64,000 nucleotides of DNA from Prorocentrum cordatum (GCA_963575745.1 CAUYUJ010000348.1:491210-555209); one strand, 5' to 3'; positions 10,291 to 20,959 are shown, counted from the stretch's first letter. Notes: a model not told the origin generated them from the sequence alone. Numbers and translations are program-made.

Positions 10291-10527
10291 GAAGCGCCAA
10301 TCAAATACAAACAGATTATAGTACATCGTTTACCGAGCGGTATGGCCAGAAGGCGTGCGCCACGGAGCTCACACCGCGGGATTTCTCGGCGCGCGCGTCG
10401 CCCGCCCCCCTGAGGGCGACGCCCACATAGTAGTAGCATGTTTAGGTGGAGCCGACCCCCAGGGGATCCAGGGCCTCCGTGCCCTGAGATCCGACGCTGC
10501 GAGGCAAAATGCAGCATCGCGAAAAAT

Positions 10528-10612
10528 CGCAACCGGAGCCCTAAACCCCATAGCTCTGCGGCACAGGCACAATCTTTTTCTAGACGGATCGATGTGTGAT
10601 GGTCCCGTGGCG
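10528..10612 (+). repeat. Dispersed repeat family M copy
   Basis: TCGCAACCGGAGCCCTAAAC, then a CTGCGGCA block, GACGGATCGAT and GATGGTCCCGTGGC. It resembles 30,358-30,445 and, in part, 5,467-5,500. Confidence 0.5.
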
Positions 10613-11034
10613 AAAAGCGAGCGAAAACGCGCGGCGCGAAACATTTGCAACGCCCGGATGTCATGGTGGACCTCCGTGGACCCCCTGCCGCCCAGGGAGA
10701 CCTCTCGAGACCTCCGTGGACCTTTGGAGGCTCCAGGTCACCCGCCTTCGCGCGTTTCGCTCCGCCGATGCGCTAAGTGCGGCTGTCTGCGCGCCCTCAC
10801 GCCGCGCCCTGGGGAAGGGCACCTTGGTGGCTGGGAGGTGCTCGAGTTCTACACCACGCCGCCCCGTCGGCCAAGGAGCTCGGCGCGTAGACGTCCGAGC
10901 TTCCCAAGCTTTGGGACGCTGGAGCATCTAAACACCGAATTCTTTCGCCAAAATGGGTGGCTCCGCGGCCGACCAGGCGATACGGTATCCGTATACTCGG
11001 CGGCGAGAGAAAGCAGGAGCTCGGAAAGCGCCCG

Positions 11035-11635
11035 GCCTTCTGAGAAGACTCTTCAGCTTTCCAAGAAGATGCAAAGCAACTTCTCAGAATGCGCGAGGGC
11101 TTCTCAGAAGACCCTCGCCGCCTTCTGAGAAGGCCTTCTCCTTCTCACTTCCTCCCCCTCCTCCTCCTCCTCCTCCTTCTCTCCTCCTCCTCCTCCTCCT
11201 CCTCCACCCCTCCGCCTCCTCCCTCCCTCCTCCCTCTCCCTCTCCCTCTCCCCTCCCTCCCTCCCTCCCTCCCTCCCTCCCTCTCTCCTCTCCTCCCCTC
11301 CTCCCTCCTCCCGTCCCTCCCCCTCCTCCCTCCCTCCTCCCTCCTCCCTCCTCCCTCTCCCTCTTCTCCTCCCCTCCCTCCTCCTCCTCCTCCTCCCTCC
11401 TCTCCTCCCTCCTCCCCCTCCTCCTCCCCCTCCTCCTCCTCCTCCTCCTCCTCCTCCTCCTCCTCCTCCTCCTCCTCCTCCTCCTCCTCCTCCTCCCCTA
11501 TTCCTCCTCCTCCCCCTCCTCCCCCTCCTCCCCCTCCTCCCCTCCTCCCCTCCTCCTCCCTCCTCCTCCTCCCTCCCCCTCCTCCTCCTCCTCCTCCTCC
11601 TCCTCCTCCTCCTCCTCCTCCTCCCCCGCCGAAAT
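11035..11635. repeat. TTCTCAGAAG repeats running into (TCC)n/(CCCT)n
   Basis: At 11,035-11,150 the motif CTTCTCAGAAG recurs about five times. From about 11,150 to 11,635 the strand is almost pure pyrimidine, (TCC)n with (CCCT)n. Confidence 0.9.
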
Positions 11636-11779
11636 ACATCGAGCCCCTCCGAGCGACCCGGGCAGCGACGCGTGAAGCTCGCGAACACCTTCGATACACC
11701 CGGCTGGCGACCTTCGCCGATCGACCCGGGATATAGTTTAAGCGTGCGGCGGCATGCGGGGGCAGTCGGGCGGGAAGCG

Positions 11780-11960
11780 GGCCTCCTGCTCATCCTCCTC
11801 CTCCTCGCCCTCCTCCTCCTCCTCCTCCTGCTCCTCCTCCTCCTCCTCCTCCTCCTCCTCCTCCTCGCCCTCCTCATCATCCTCCTCCTCCTCGCCTCCT
11901 CCTCCTCCTCCTCCTCCTCCTCCTCCTCCTCCTCCTCCATCTCCTCCTCCTCCTCCTGCT
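11780..11960. repeat. (TCC)n microsatellite
   Basis: Imperfect run with TGC and CGCC interruptions. Confidence 0.9.
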
Positions 11961-12059
11961 AACAGACGAGCGGCAACCAGACAGGAAGGCGAGCAGCGCC
12001 ACGCCAGCCAGGAGGCAAGCCCGTACCCCTACAATCGGGAGCGCGCAACCATGGATTAG

Positions 12060-12215
12060 CGACCCATGGATTTAGCTCGCGGCCGCCGAATCCATGGATC
12101 GAGGGAGGTGCCCTCCCCAAAATGCGCCTGGTGCCGCATCCGCGATCTCCCATGGGAACGGGACCCGTCGCTGATCCACGCCTCCTCAACCCGTGCTTGC
12201 GATCGCCTGCTACAA
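12060..12215 (+). repeat. Family D, first-half copy
   Basis: GAGGGAGGTGCCCTCCCCAA, then CATGGGAACGGGACCCGTCG and TTGCGATCGCCTGC. It is colinear with 1,526-1,700. Confidence 0.7.
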
Positions 12216-12694
12216 CAGCACGGGCAGCCGAGCAACACACATGCTGTCCAACTCCCCCTTCTGATCCACCTCCTCCCTTCTGCCTTCCTGCCTCTGCCAC
12301 CGCCCCCGCTTGCTGGCTCTGACACCGTGCTGGTGACGGAGGCTCACCTCAGGCGTTTTTTTGTTGTCTGGAGAAGGGCCCCTGTGGGTTGGCACGCGAG
12401 CCCCGTCGCGCTCAGGGCCGTGCTTTTGTTCCTGCAAGTCCTCCCGTCTGCCCTGTGCAGGCTCGGCTGCTGCGTCCGTCCTTGCTTCCCTCTGCCGCCG
12501 CCGCCGCCTGCTTCTCCCTGGGGAAGCCAAGATGTACCGATAGCGCTGCTGCCCGGAACTCCCCCAGAGCGCGCTCCGACCAGAATGTCGAGGCGCATGC
12601 AGCGGTGGCGACTAGGGCCCCCCAGGAGGCCCCAAACAGCGGAAACGAAGCAGAAGTAGCTGTGTTGGTACCTCTTGGTCCTCGGAACTTCCCG

Positions 12695-12835
12695 CCCCTC
12701 CGTCCCCAGACATCTGTCTGCCCACGCCTGGTAGAATCTGTACCGGCGCCCCAGGACCGCCATGCTCAGCAGCACGGTGGCGGGCAGCCGCAGTTGCAGC
12801 AGGACCTTGCCATGGCTCAACCGAAACACCATTTT
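12695..12835 (-). CDS. Possible exon of an unidentified membrane protein
   Basis: The minus strand encodes about 46 residues: VFRLSHGKVLLQLRLPATV, then LLSMAVLGRRYRFYQAWADR. One hydrophobic segment is followed by a basic/aromatic loop, a normal layout for the cytoplasmic end of a membrane helix. It lies about 230 bp from the next upstream candidate exon (about 13.06-13.3 kb) on the same strand. The function is not recognised. Confidence 0.35.
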
Positions 12836-12869
12836 CGGTACTCCTGTGGTCCCCTTTATCAGAACTGAT

Positions 12870-12912
12870 TTGTTTATCTCTCTCTCTCTCTATCTCTCTT
12901 ACATATATATAA

Positions 12913-12960
<48 letters not shown>

Positions 12961-13060
12961 GCATGTGTACACTTATATACATGCGTAAATACATACAGAT
13001 ATGGATATAATCACATACACACACGTGTGTGTGTGAGTGTGTGTGTGTTTCGGCATGTGT
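12870..13060. repeat. (CT)n-(AT)n-(AC/GT)n compound microsatellite
   Basis: TCTC repeats, then about 100 bp of TATA-type repeat, then ACACACACGTGTGTGTGT, which is a self-complementary switch of phase. Confidence 0.95.
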
Positions 13061-13305
13061 CTGGAAGAGCTGGTCTTGTCGTCCTGTCTTCGTTCCTCCG
13101 TTGAGGCAAAACGACATCAAAACGGAAACGGTCCACGACATCGCCAGAACACCGCCTAGCTCGAGCTGTGGGACCTTGACCAGCAGGGGCCCGAGTCGCT
13201 GTAGCCCCTGTAGCAGGCACAAATTCGACACGTAGAACAGCGCCGCGATCGCAGAGGAAGAGAACAGCGACACAAACACAAGTTGTTCGATCTGGCGTTG
13301 GTCAT
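13060..13305 (-). CDS. Possible exon of an unidentified membrane protein
   Basis: The minus strand encodes about 80 residues with two clear hydrophobic segments, LVFVSLFSSSAIAALFYV and LGGVLAMSWTVSVLMSFCL, separated by an LLQGLQRLGPLLVKVPQLE linker. Composition is far from the repeat-driven frames nearby. This is one of the two strongest candidates for a true exon in the left third. It ends close to the (AT)n/(GT)n array. The family is not recognised. Confidence 0.45.
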
Positions 13306-13470
13306 TGGGTGGGCGATACATCTCTGGGGTGGACAAGCGTGTGCCTTTCGGTGCCCCTTTTTTGGCCCGTGGGGGGCCCTTTGGGGCCCAAGATGTGTTC
13401 CAATCCTTTCCTCCCCCCTCCCTCCATTTATCGCCCCCCCACTATACGCAACGCCCAGTCCGAGCTCCGT

Positions 13471-13576
13471 GCAGATGTCTCGGATCGGCGCCTCTTCCCC
13501 CCGGAGGGGCGGAGCGCGCCAAGGGGGCGGCGCCACAGCGGCGCCGCCCGGGGGGGGGGGCCAGCGCCGATCCAGG
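13471..13576. repeat. Foldback element P, shorter copy
   Basis: TCTCGGATCGGCGCC is inverted against CAGCGCCGATCC, with GGCGGCGCC and GGCGCCGCC forming the inner stem. Related to 17,292-17,422. Confidence 0.75.
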
Positions 13577-13639
13577 AGGCCCACGCGGAGCTGCAGAAGT
13601 CTGTGCTGAAGCGGCTGCTTTCCCTTCCCCGAGCTAGGA

Positions 13640-13915
13640 AGCAGCCTCAGCCAGCGGCGGACGCACAGCGCCCTCCGCAAGCCTGCCCACCCGTCCTTCC
13701 ACCAGGACACCGCCACGCCGACGAGCAGCGACGCCGCCGCGACGACGGTCAGCAGCGCCTCCCGCGCGAAGGCCCCGCCGCTGGCCTTGCTGGCGTCCTC
13801 GAACATGAAGAGGCTCACGTCCACGAGCACGAACGCGCTCGCCAAGAACAGCTCCCAGAGCGCCCGGCTCCGCTTCGCATCCGCGCCATCCCCTGGGCAG
13901 AGGGGCAGCGAAACC
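13640..13915 (-). CDS. Possible exon of an unidentified membrane protein
   Basis: The minus strand encodes about 90 residues. A helix-like LWELFLASAFVLVDVSLFMF is followed by an acidic/Ser-rich loop, a second hydrophobic block LLTVVAAASLLVGVAV and a basic tail (RRALCVRRWLRL). Two membrane spans and a positively charged end look like real coding sequence. Downstream on its own strand lies element P, so the exon probably ends before about 13,640. The upstream frame near 13,980-14,030 is also hydrophobic and may be another exon. No family is assigned. Confidence 0.45.
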
Positions 13916-14194
13916 CTTCCTGACTTCGGACCCGGCGCAGCTGGGCCGACGTCCCGTCTGGCAGGAGCGTCGGGCATGCACCCAAAACGAGGCGAACAAG
14001 CATGGCGGACGCCGCCGCCCGAGAAGGAGTGAAGCGGATAACGGTTCGTTCGAGTCTATGTGGCAGACGCCGCGAGGGCAAAACGCAGGGCGGAGATCGG
14101 CATCCGAGGAGCCTGGAAAAACTAGGGCGGCGATGCCTGCCCTGCTTGCGGCGCCTGCCGCGCGGAGGGTGCGGAGGGCGCGGGCCTTCTGGGA

Positions 14195-14302
14195 GGAGGA
14201 GGCGGAGCAGGAGGAGGAGGACGAAGAGGAGGAGGAGGAGGAGGAGGAGGAGAAGGAGGAGGAGGAGGAGGAGGAGGAGGAGGAGGAGGAGGAGGAGGAG
14301 GA
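14195..14302. repeat. (GGA)n microsatellite
   Basis: Purine-only run with GAC and GAA interruptions. Confidence 0.9.
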
Positions 14303-14341
14303 TCGGAGCAGGGCGGTTGAGACAGTGACTGGGAATTCAAA

Positions 14342-14430
14342 GTCGGTCCCCAGACCTCTCCTGGGGTCCAAGAGCGCCAGTTTTCCGTGCTGCGTCCAGC
14401 GGTGGCGACAAGGGGCCCCCCGAAGGCCAA
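14342..14430 (+). repeat. Dispersed repeat family C copy
   Basis: TCGGTCCCCAGACCTCTCCT, then TCCGTGCTGCGTCCAGCGG, then TGGCGACAAGGGGCC. A foldback B copy follows within 50 bp, as a B-like half does after the 16.8 kb region. Confidence 0.75.
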
Positions 14431-14478
14431 CTACCGGTGTCTCCATCGGCCCCCCTCCGAGGAGGGGGCCGTGATGGC

Positions 14479-14587
14479 CCTCGACCTGCACCTTCCGCAC
14501 ACTCCGCGCGGAAGGTGCCGCCGCGATGAGGCCGCGGTGGCCGCGGCACCTGCCGCGCCGAAGCTGCGGAGGGTGTGGGCCGAGGGG
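14479..14587. repeat. Foldback element B, copy 2
   Basis: Left end CCCTCGACCTGCACCTTCCG. The right end, GGAGGGTGTGGGCCGAGGG, is diverged. Confidence 0.7.
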
Positions 14588-15077
14588 GGGGGCGGGGGCA
14601 CTCTGTGGCCGAGGCCCTGCCGACCCGCGGGCGCAGCGGCGGCCGCCGCCGCGACCCGCGCGCCGCGGGCACGCCACCGCCCAGCGGCCCGCCACGAGCG
14701 CGGCGGCCGCCCGCCGCCGTGCCCCCGCGCCAGCGAGACGGCCGCGGCCGCCGCCGCCCCGCCCCGCCCGCCGAGGCCGCGGCCTCTGGCCAGCCGCGCG
14801 CCCCGAGGCCCTGGCGCGCGCCCGCGCCCGCGGCCGCCGCGGCGCCGCGCCCGGCGGCGCCGCGCGGGGCGGCCGGCGGCGCCCGCTGCGGCGCGGCCGC
14901 GGCGAGGCACCCCGCGGAGCCCAGGGCGCGCGAGGGGCGCACGGGCATCACAGGGCCGCCCGAACTGCTTGGAACAGGTGCCCTCGACGACCGGCTTTGA
15001 TGTTTGTTCCATCCCGGCGTCTCTCCGCGACCTCCCCGCGGATCCCAGGGCCGCCCTGCCTGGCCACGTCCAACGGG

Positions 15078-15218
15078 CCCCGACCTGCAGCTGCCGCGGC
15101 TTCCGCGCGGCAGGTGCCGCGCTGCCACGGCCGCCGCCGCGGCCGCAGCGGCGGCCAGCGTCGAGGCCGCAGCGGCGGCGCTCTACGCGCGGAAGGTGCG
15201 GAGGGTGCAGGTCGAGGG
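15078..15218. repeat. Foldback element B, copy 3
   Basis: CCCCGACCTGCAGCTGCCGC at the left is inverted against GGAGGGTGCAGGTCGAGGG at the right. The interior is GCC/GCG-rich. Confidence 0.8.
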
Positions 15219-15680
15219 TATCCGACGATCTGACGTCCTGGCGTTCCCCCTCGACCGTCTTGGATGCGGTCGGGTACTTATGCTTACCCTGAAATCCGAC
15301 GTAAGGGATACATTGCAACATCGTTTAAAAAACAATTGAAAAAAAACACACACCCGCACACACCCAAACACACACCAGGAGCCCTGGACCCCTGCGTCAT
15401 CTGTCGAGCTGCATCGGGGCTCGAAACGGGGCGAAAACGCCCGCTGCGAAAAAGGCACGACGCCAGGATCGTAGTGGAGCGTGTCGCGGCGGCGGCCCCG
15501 GCGACGCGCGGTGTCCTGCGAGCGAATTGCTCCGCGCCGCGGGGCGGGAGGCCGGGGAACGCTCGAGACGCCGACGCTTAAGGCGGCGGGGACCGCGTGG
15601 GCCCAGCCCGTCGCGCCGAGGCGCGGTGGGCCAGAACCAGCAGAGCGACGCGCGAAGCCAAAGCTCCAGACCGCATATCC
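15219..15680. other. No supportable gene
   Basis: GC-rich sequence with a short (CA)-rich run near 15,345-15,375. No coding block of normal composition was found on either strand. Confidence 0.4.
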
Positions 15681-15682
15681 CT

Positions 15683-15768
15683 CGTCCTCCTCCTCCTCCT
15701 CCTCCTCCTCCTCCTCCTCCTCCTCCCCCTCCTCCTCCTCCTCCTCCTCCTCCTCCTCCTCCTCGACC
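15683..15768. repeat. (TCC)n microsatellite
   Basis: Pyrimidine run, about 85 bp. Confidence 0.95.
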
Positions 15769-16191
15769 CCACCCGAGATGTGGGCGCTGCCCATTGTCAG
15801 GCACGACCAGGCATGACCGCAAGGATTGCTTGATTGCTAGATTGTGTCAGAATAGTCACACTAGGGGAAAGCCCCGAACAACGGATGGTTTCCAGTTTTC
15901 ACTGAGGAGATCGACGGGGAACCCGGGAGCCCAAGAACCCAAAACCCACCGAAATCGGCCCGGAACCAATACCCAGAAACCGGGAACCGGGAACCCGGGA
16001 ACCCAGCCTGCTACCAAAATCGGCGGGAAACTTTCGCCTGATCTTTCAACTTCCGCTAGGACCCCTTCAGTGCAAGCACGGATTGGGGAATTGCATTAGA
16101 ATAATTAAACGTTTCTGTTAAATGGCACTTTCACAAGTCGATCTGGCGCGGAGAGTGCTGTCACAAACCTAGCTGGTCGCGATGCTCCGAC

Positions 16192-16323
16192 GGCGACGAT
16201 AGGGGCGAATAGCCCAGGGGCGGGCACACGTGTTCAACCGGGAGCCTTTTCGAAGACATAGATCACCGGCGCACCTGAATACATGTATTGCTCTCCCCTG
16301 GGCTATTCGCCCCTATCGTCGCC
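16192..16323. repeat. Perfect 29-bp inverted repeat
   Basis: The arm at 16,192-16,220 (starting GGCGACGATAGGGGCG) is the exact reverse complement of 16,295-16,323. The loop is 74 bp. Perfect arms suggest recent origin. No target duplication is evident. Confidence 0.9.
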
Positions 16324-16867
16324 TCTGAACCGTGTTGCTGCGTTTCTTCGCGCCGTCGGATCTCAGGGTCGCTCACTGGGACCCGCTGTCGCGCCCCGCG
16401 AGGCCACCACCGGCAGCTGCCCCCCGGGTGGGCGGGGGCAGGGGTCGGGAAATCTGATAGGCCGCGCGCTGCGCAGTCCTATCTGAAGGGGCCCTGGGAC
16501 ACACAAATAAATAGACACAAGTAACAGGATTCCCCATATCTTCCCCTACTTTCTGAATGTTCGTCGTCCCCCCCCACTTCCCCTATCTTCGCATATTTTC
16601 CTGGGAATCGACGATGAGTTGTGTCTGTGTGTTGTTTCCCTCCTGAATATCTCCGGTGCCTGTGCACACGGCCCCAAGCCTTCCGACAGCCTGCTTTGTA
16701 CAGTCCCAGCGTTGCCTGTGACTCTTTCCCGCCTCCATGGGGTCGCTATCGTGGCCCGCGGGGCTGTGGAAAACGGACCCAGGACGAAGAGGTGCCCCTG
16801 GGTGGAACAGGGGGCCCTCGACCTGCATCTTTCGTGGGAGCAGGGCGCGCTGATGCAGCCGCCGCTC

Positions 16868-16960
16868 ACTATCGGTCCCCGGACCCCTCGCGAGGTCCAA
16901 ACGCGCCAGTCTGCCGCGAAGCGTCCAGCCGTGGCGACGAGGGGCCGCCCCGAAGGCCAC
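16868..16960 (+). repeat. Dispersed repeat family C copy
   Basis: TCGGTCCCCGGACCCCTCGC, then GCGTCCAGCCGTGGCGACGA. The left half of a foldback B (CCCTCGACCTGCATC) precedes it at about 16,817. Confidence 0.7.
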
Positions 16961-17097
16961 TTACCCTTGCCTCGCTCGGCCCTCCTGGTTAACCGCACCT
17001 CTCTCGCGCAGCAGCGCCTGCCTGACACCTGCTGCTGCCCTTGCTGCCCGTGCGCCTGCTGGGCACACGGCGCATGCTTCGTTCTGCCGGGCGCCGG

Positions 17098-17189
17098 ATG
17101 AGGAGGAGGAGGAGGAGGAGGCAGGAGGAGGAGGAGGGGAGGAGGAGGAGGAGGAGGAGGAGGAGGAGGAGGAGGAGGAGGAGGAGGGG
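17098..17189. repeat. (GGA)n microsatellite
   Basis: Purine run ending at GGGGGAGG. Confidence 0.95.
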
Positions 17190-17291
17190 GAGGTTCCTCC
17201 TCCACCCTCCGACCTGTGGTGGTGGTGGTGGAAATGCAGGCCTGTCAGACCTGCACCTGCCGCGACCTCCGCGGCATAAACATAACCTCCC

Positions 17292-17422
17292 GGCGCGCCG
17301 CGCGGACTTCTCGGATCGGCGCTGCACCCCCATCCCTGGCGCGCGGAGCGCGCCAGTGGCGGCGCCGGAGGCGCCGCCAGGGGGGCCCCAGCGCGGATCC
17401 GAGAAATCCGCGCGGCGCGCCA
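17292..17422. repeat. Foldback element P, full copy
   Basis: GGCGCGCCGCGCGGACTTCT, then CGGATCGGCGC, is inverted against GCGCGGATCCGAG, then AAATCCGCGCGGCGCGCC. The inner stem is GGCGGCGCC / GGCGCCGCC. Arms are about 60 bp each. Confidence 0.85.
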
Positions 17423-17730
17423 AAAGTCTACAGTATGCTTGTGGCGATTTGTCTTCTTCAAGGCTCTCGCCGACGGGTCGGAGGCAGTCCGCGGGAGGAC
17501 CTCGCGGGAACGAGCGGGGGCAAAAGGCGCCCCGACGCGGGGGCCACGAGGCCGGGGTCCAGCGGGCCAGGTTGAGCTCAGGAGCAAGCCGCACTGGGCC
17601 AGACGAGCTGGATGAAGCCAGACTGGAGGGGGTCATGCCGGACTACGTGGGCCGGGCAGGCCTTCGACCACCGGTATCTCAGCGCCGGCGCTGAGTTTGA
17701 CCTCCCGGGAGTTGCACTCTGGCGATGGAC

Positions 17731-17922
17731 CTCCACCTCCTCCTCCTCCTCCTCCTCCTCCTCTTCCTCCTCCTCCTCCTCCTCCTCCACCGATTCCTCC
17801 TCGTCCTCGTCGTCCTCGTCGTCCTCCCTCCTCCTCCTCCTCCTCCTCCACCTCCACCTCTTCCTCCCTTCCTCCTCCTCCTCCTCCTCCTCCTCCTCCT
17901 CCTCCTCCTCCTCCTCCTCCTC
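17731..17922. repeat. (TCC)n with (GTC)n patch
   Basis: Mainly TCC, with CGTCGTCCTCGTCGTCC at about 17,805-17,825. Confidence 0.9.
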
Positions 17923-17971
17923 TGGGGTCGAGGCAGCCGCGGACCGAACACAGAAACACCGACGGACGCCC

Positions 17972-18168
17972 TCAGACCCCCTCGGGTCGCGAACAAACAA
18001 AAAAACGTGGCGGGAGGCGGCTCGGTGTTTGCGAGCTCTGCGGGCCTTCGCCGGCCCTCGGGCCCATCAAGAAACGGCTCGAGATGAGAACCGGGTCCCG
18101 GGGCATGGGTCCAGACCGCTGGGAATCCGCGCTACGAGAAACAAAATCACGGCGTCGAGGGTCCTGGG
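17972..18168 (-). repeat. Family A element, diverged minus copy
   Basis: TCAGACCCCCTCGGGTCGCG end, GGGCCTTCGCCGGCCCTCGG core, AAACGGCTCGAGATGAGAAC, GGGTCCCGGGGCATGGG, and right end GGGTCCTGGG. Confidence 0.75.
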
Positions 18169-18241
18169 CCGGGGGACGGCTGTCTGGCGACGGCTGGCGG
18201 CGTGGGCAGCAGGCGTGCGGCGGGCGGGCGGGCGGCGCGAT

Positions 18242-18431
18242 CCCAGACATGCGACGCCTTGATTTTTTCCATCCGGGGTCCCTGGAAGCCACGATCCTTT
18301 CCCCAGAAGCGGTTTTTCCCGTCCTGAGTCGTTGTTGGACGGCCCCGAGGCCCGGCGAGGGCCCCCCGAGGCCGAAACCAGCCAACAACCTCCCGCCCCG
18401 ACCTTTTCTACGACGCGGTCATACGTCTGGG
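18242..18431 (+). repeat. Family A element, diverged full-length copy
   Basis: From CCCAGACATGCGACGCCTTG to ATACGTCTGGG, 190 bp. It keeps GTCCTGAGTCGTTGTTGGAC and GAGGCCCGGCGAGGGCCCC. With the copy at 17,972 it forms a head-to-head pair. Confidence 0.85.
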
Positions 18432-18679
18432 ATCAGGGGAAAAAACAGATCTGGCCCGCGGCGGCCGCAGTGCAAAAACGGCTGCGTCGCGGGCGTCTTA
18501 CGAGGGCCCTCTGGCGGCGCGGGCGCGGTGGCGGTGCGCGCTGCCAGGGACGGTCCGGGGCCGCGGCCTCGCTGGAGAGGCCTTCGCCGTCGGAGTCGCG
18601 GCGGCAGCGGCGCACGTCGTGGGACAAAGTTGGGCAGGGCACGGAGTGAGCGAGGGCCCCTGCTGCTGCCCGTGCCGCT

Positions 18680-18891
18680 CGCCTCCTCCTCCTCCTCCTC
18701 CTCCTCCTCCTCCTTCGTCCTCCTCCTCCTCCTCCTCCTCCTCCTCCTCCTCCTCCTCCCTCGTCCTCCTCCCTCGTCCTCCTCCCTCGTCCTCCTCGTC
18801 CTCCTCGTCCTCCTCCTCGTCCTCCTCCTCCTCCTCCTCCTCCTCCTCCTCCTCCTCCAGCTCCTGCTCCTGCTCCTGTTCCTCCTCCTGA

Positions 18892-18967
<76 letters not shown>

Positions 18968-19010
18968 CCTCCTCCTCCTCCTCCTCCTCCTCCTCCTCCT
19001 CATCCTTCCG
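18680..19010. repeat. (TCC)n, (CTCGTC)n and (CTCCTG)n array
   Basis: The hexamer CTCCTG is nearly perfect from about 18,862 to 18,965, flanked on both sides by TCC. Confidence 0.95.
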
Positions 19011-19019
19011 GGGTGGGGA

Positions 19020-19481
19020 AGGGGGAGATAGAAAGGAAGGAGGCAGCGAGAGAGAGAGAGAGAGAAACAAAAAGAGAGAGAGAGAGAGAGCGAGCGAGAG
19101 AGACAGAAAGAGGGAGAGAGAGAGAGAGAGAGAGTACGGGCGAACGGGACGGAAGGATGAGGGCGTGCAGGAGAGAGGGGGGGGAAGACGGGAGGGGGGG
19201 GGAGGGAAGAAGGGCGAGGGAGGCAGGAGACGGGAGGAAGGGGGAAACGAGGACGGATGGAGGGGGGGGGCCCGAGAGAGGGAGAGACGGGGAGGTAGAA
19301 AGGGGAATGGAGAAACACGAAGGGCAAGACTACGACGAAAGGGGGAAGGAGGACCGAGGACGCAGGAAGGGGCAGGCAGAACGAAACAGCGCGAGAGATG
19401 ATCAATTCTGGGTAGAAAAGAGAAAACGAGGACGGAGGGGGGGGAGCGGCCCGAGAGAGAGAGAGAGAGAAGGAGAAATAC

Positions 19482-19525
<44 letters not shown>

Positions 19526-19850
19526 GGGGAGATAGAAAGGGGGGGAGGGAGGGAGGGAGGGAGGAGGCGTGAGGCATGCGGGAGAGGGCAAACAAAAACG
19601 GAGAGGGGGAAGGAGGACCGAGGACGCGGGAAGGAGCAAGCAGAACGCAAGCCAGAGCACAAAATGGTCCACTCTGGGGCGGGGGGCGGAGGAGAGGAGG
19701 CGACGAGGCAATGGGAGCGAGGGGAGACGGAGGCAACGCCGAGGGAGGCCCCGGGAGCCGAAGCGCCAGAGGAGGGACGGGGGGAGGACGAGGACGGCGG
19801 GGGGGGGGCGGAGGAGGAGCAGCAGGACGCCATCGCGGCGAGGACGAGCA
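19020..19850 (+). repeat. Purine-strand domain with (GA)n and a (TA)n core
   Basis: The plus strand is strongly purine-biased for over 800 bp. It includes (GA)n at about 19,041-19,140 and 19,455-19,525, and (TA)n at about 19,480-19,501. No gene is supportable. Confidence 0.85.
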
Positions 19851-20090
19851 AGGAGCGCCGCACGAGGATATTCTCCTGTGCCCTCGCAGGCCCGCGCCTC
19901 TCCTGCCCTTCACGACGCCCGCCGGGCGTGCTTCGATGGCCTCGCCGCCCCACCATGTTGCGCACAGGGCCGCTGCAGGCCGGCTCCTGCAGCTCGCCTG
20001 CAGTCGGGCTGCTGACGCGAGGACCGATCCGCGAGGAACGAGGCCCCCTTTTTTGGCCTCGAGAGCGCCCGCGCGCACGAGGGGGGCTGG

Positions 20091-20375
20091 AGGAGCCGCC
20101 GCGGCAGGACCCCAGGGAACCTCGAGCCCCCCCCCCCCCCCCCCCCCCGAACCCGAGCTGCTCCTCGCGCCGGCGCCGCGACTGCCCACGCAGCGGAGCC
20201 GCCACGAGGAGAGGAGAGGCGAGCGCCGCCCGCGCGGGAGGAGCCGCCGTGGCAGGACCCCAGGGGACCTCGAGCCCCCCCCCCCCTCCAGAAGCAAGGA
20301 GCATTGTGGAGCCGATCCCCATCCCCAGCGGCGCGGCCTGGGCCCCACTGGCCGATTGCATTGCTCCCCTGGACG

Positions 20376-20427
<52 letters not shown>

Positions 20428-20660
20428 GGCATATAGGTCGTCCCCTTCGGGCTTCGAGGGGCGCATCCCCCAAAGGGGTGGCAATCTGGTGGGGGTCTCG
20501 CAGGGGATGGGGATGGGGATGGGGATGTGGGGATGGGGATGGGGCTGGGGTGGCAATCTGGTGGGGGTCTCGCAGGGGATGGGGATGGGGATGGGGATCG
20601 CTTCAACGATGCCGAGGGAACCCGAGCTGCTCCTCGCGCCGGCGCCAAGACGGCCACGCG
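20091..20660. repeat. Segmental duplication interrupted by element H
   Basis: GCAGGACCCCAGGGAACCTC, then GAGCCCCCC, occurs at about 20,105 and again at about 20,251. CCCGAGCTGCTCCTCGCGCC occurs at about 20,153 and again at about 20,620. Element H lies inside the second copy. Confidence 0.8.
20301..20612. repeat. Foldback element H, copy 2
   Basis: Ends GCATTGTGGAGCCGATCCCC and GGGGATCGCTTCAACGATGC are inverted with few mismatches. The core keeps CCACTGGCCGAT and TTCGGGCTTCGAGGGGC. The interior holds a (TA)n run and tandem GGGGAT repeats. Confidence 0.85.
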
Positions 20661-20959
20661 GCAGAGCCGCGCGAGCGGAGGAGGGCCCGGGCGGGAGCCC
20701 GAGGCCGCCTACCGCCCTCGCGGGGCCGTCCCAGCGCCCCGCGCCCCAGCGCGCCCTCGCGCGGCGGGGGGCGCCACGGGGGCGACGCGAAGCTGCACGC
20801 GCCCCCTGCCCCATGGCCAGGCCCGGGGGGAGGAGACGGAAGGGGGAGGAGCAGGGGCACGAGTCGCCGCAGCCACTGCCCGGGCGGGCCCTCCCTCCCC
20901 CGCTCACTCTACTCATCCCTGTTCCCTCCTATTTCCCCCCCCCCCCCCCCTCTGGGGCG

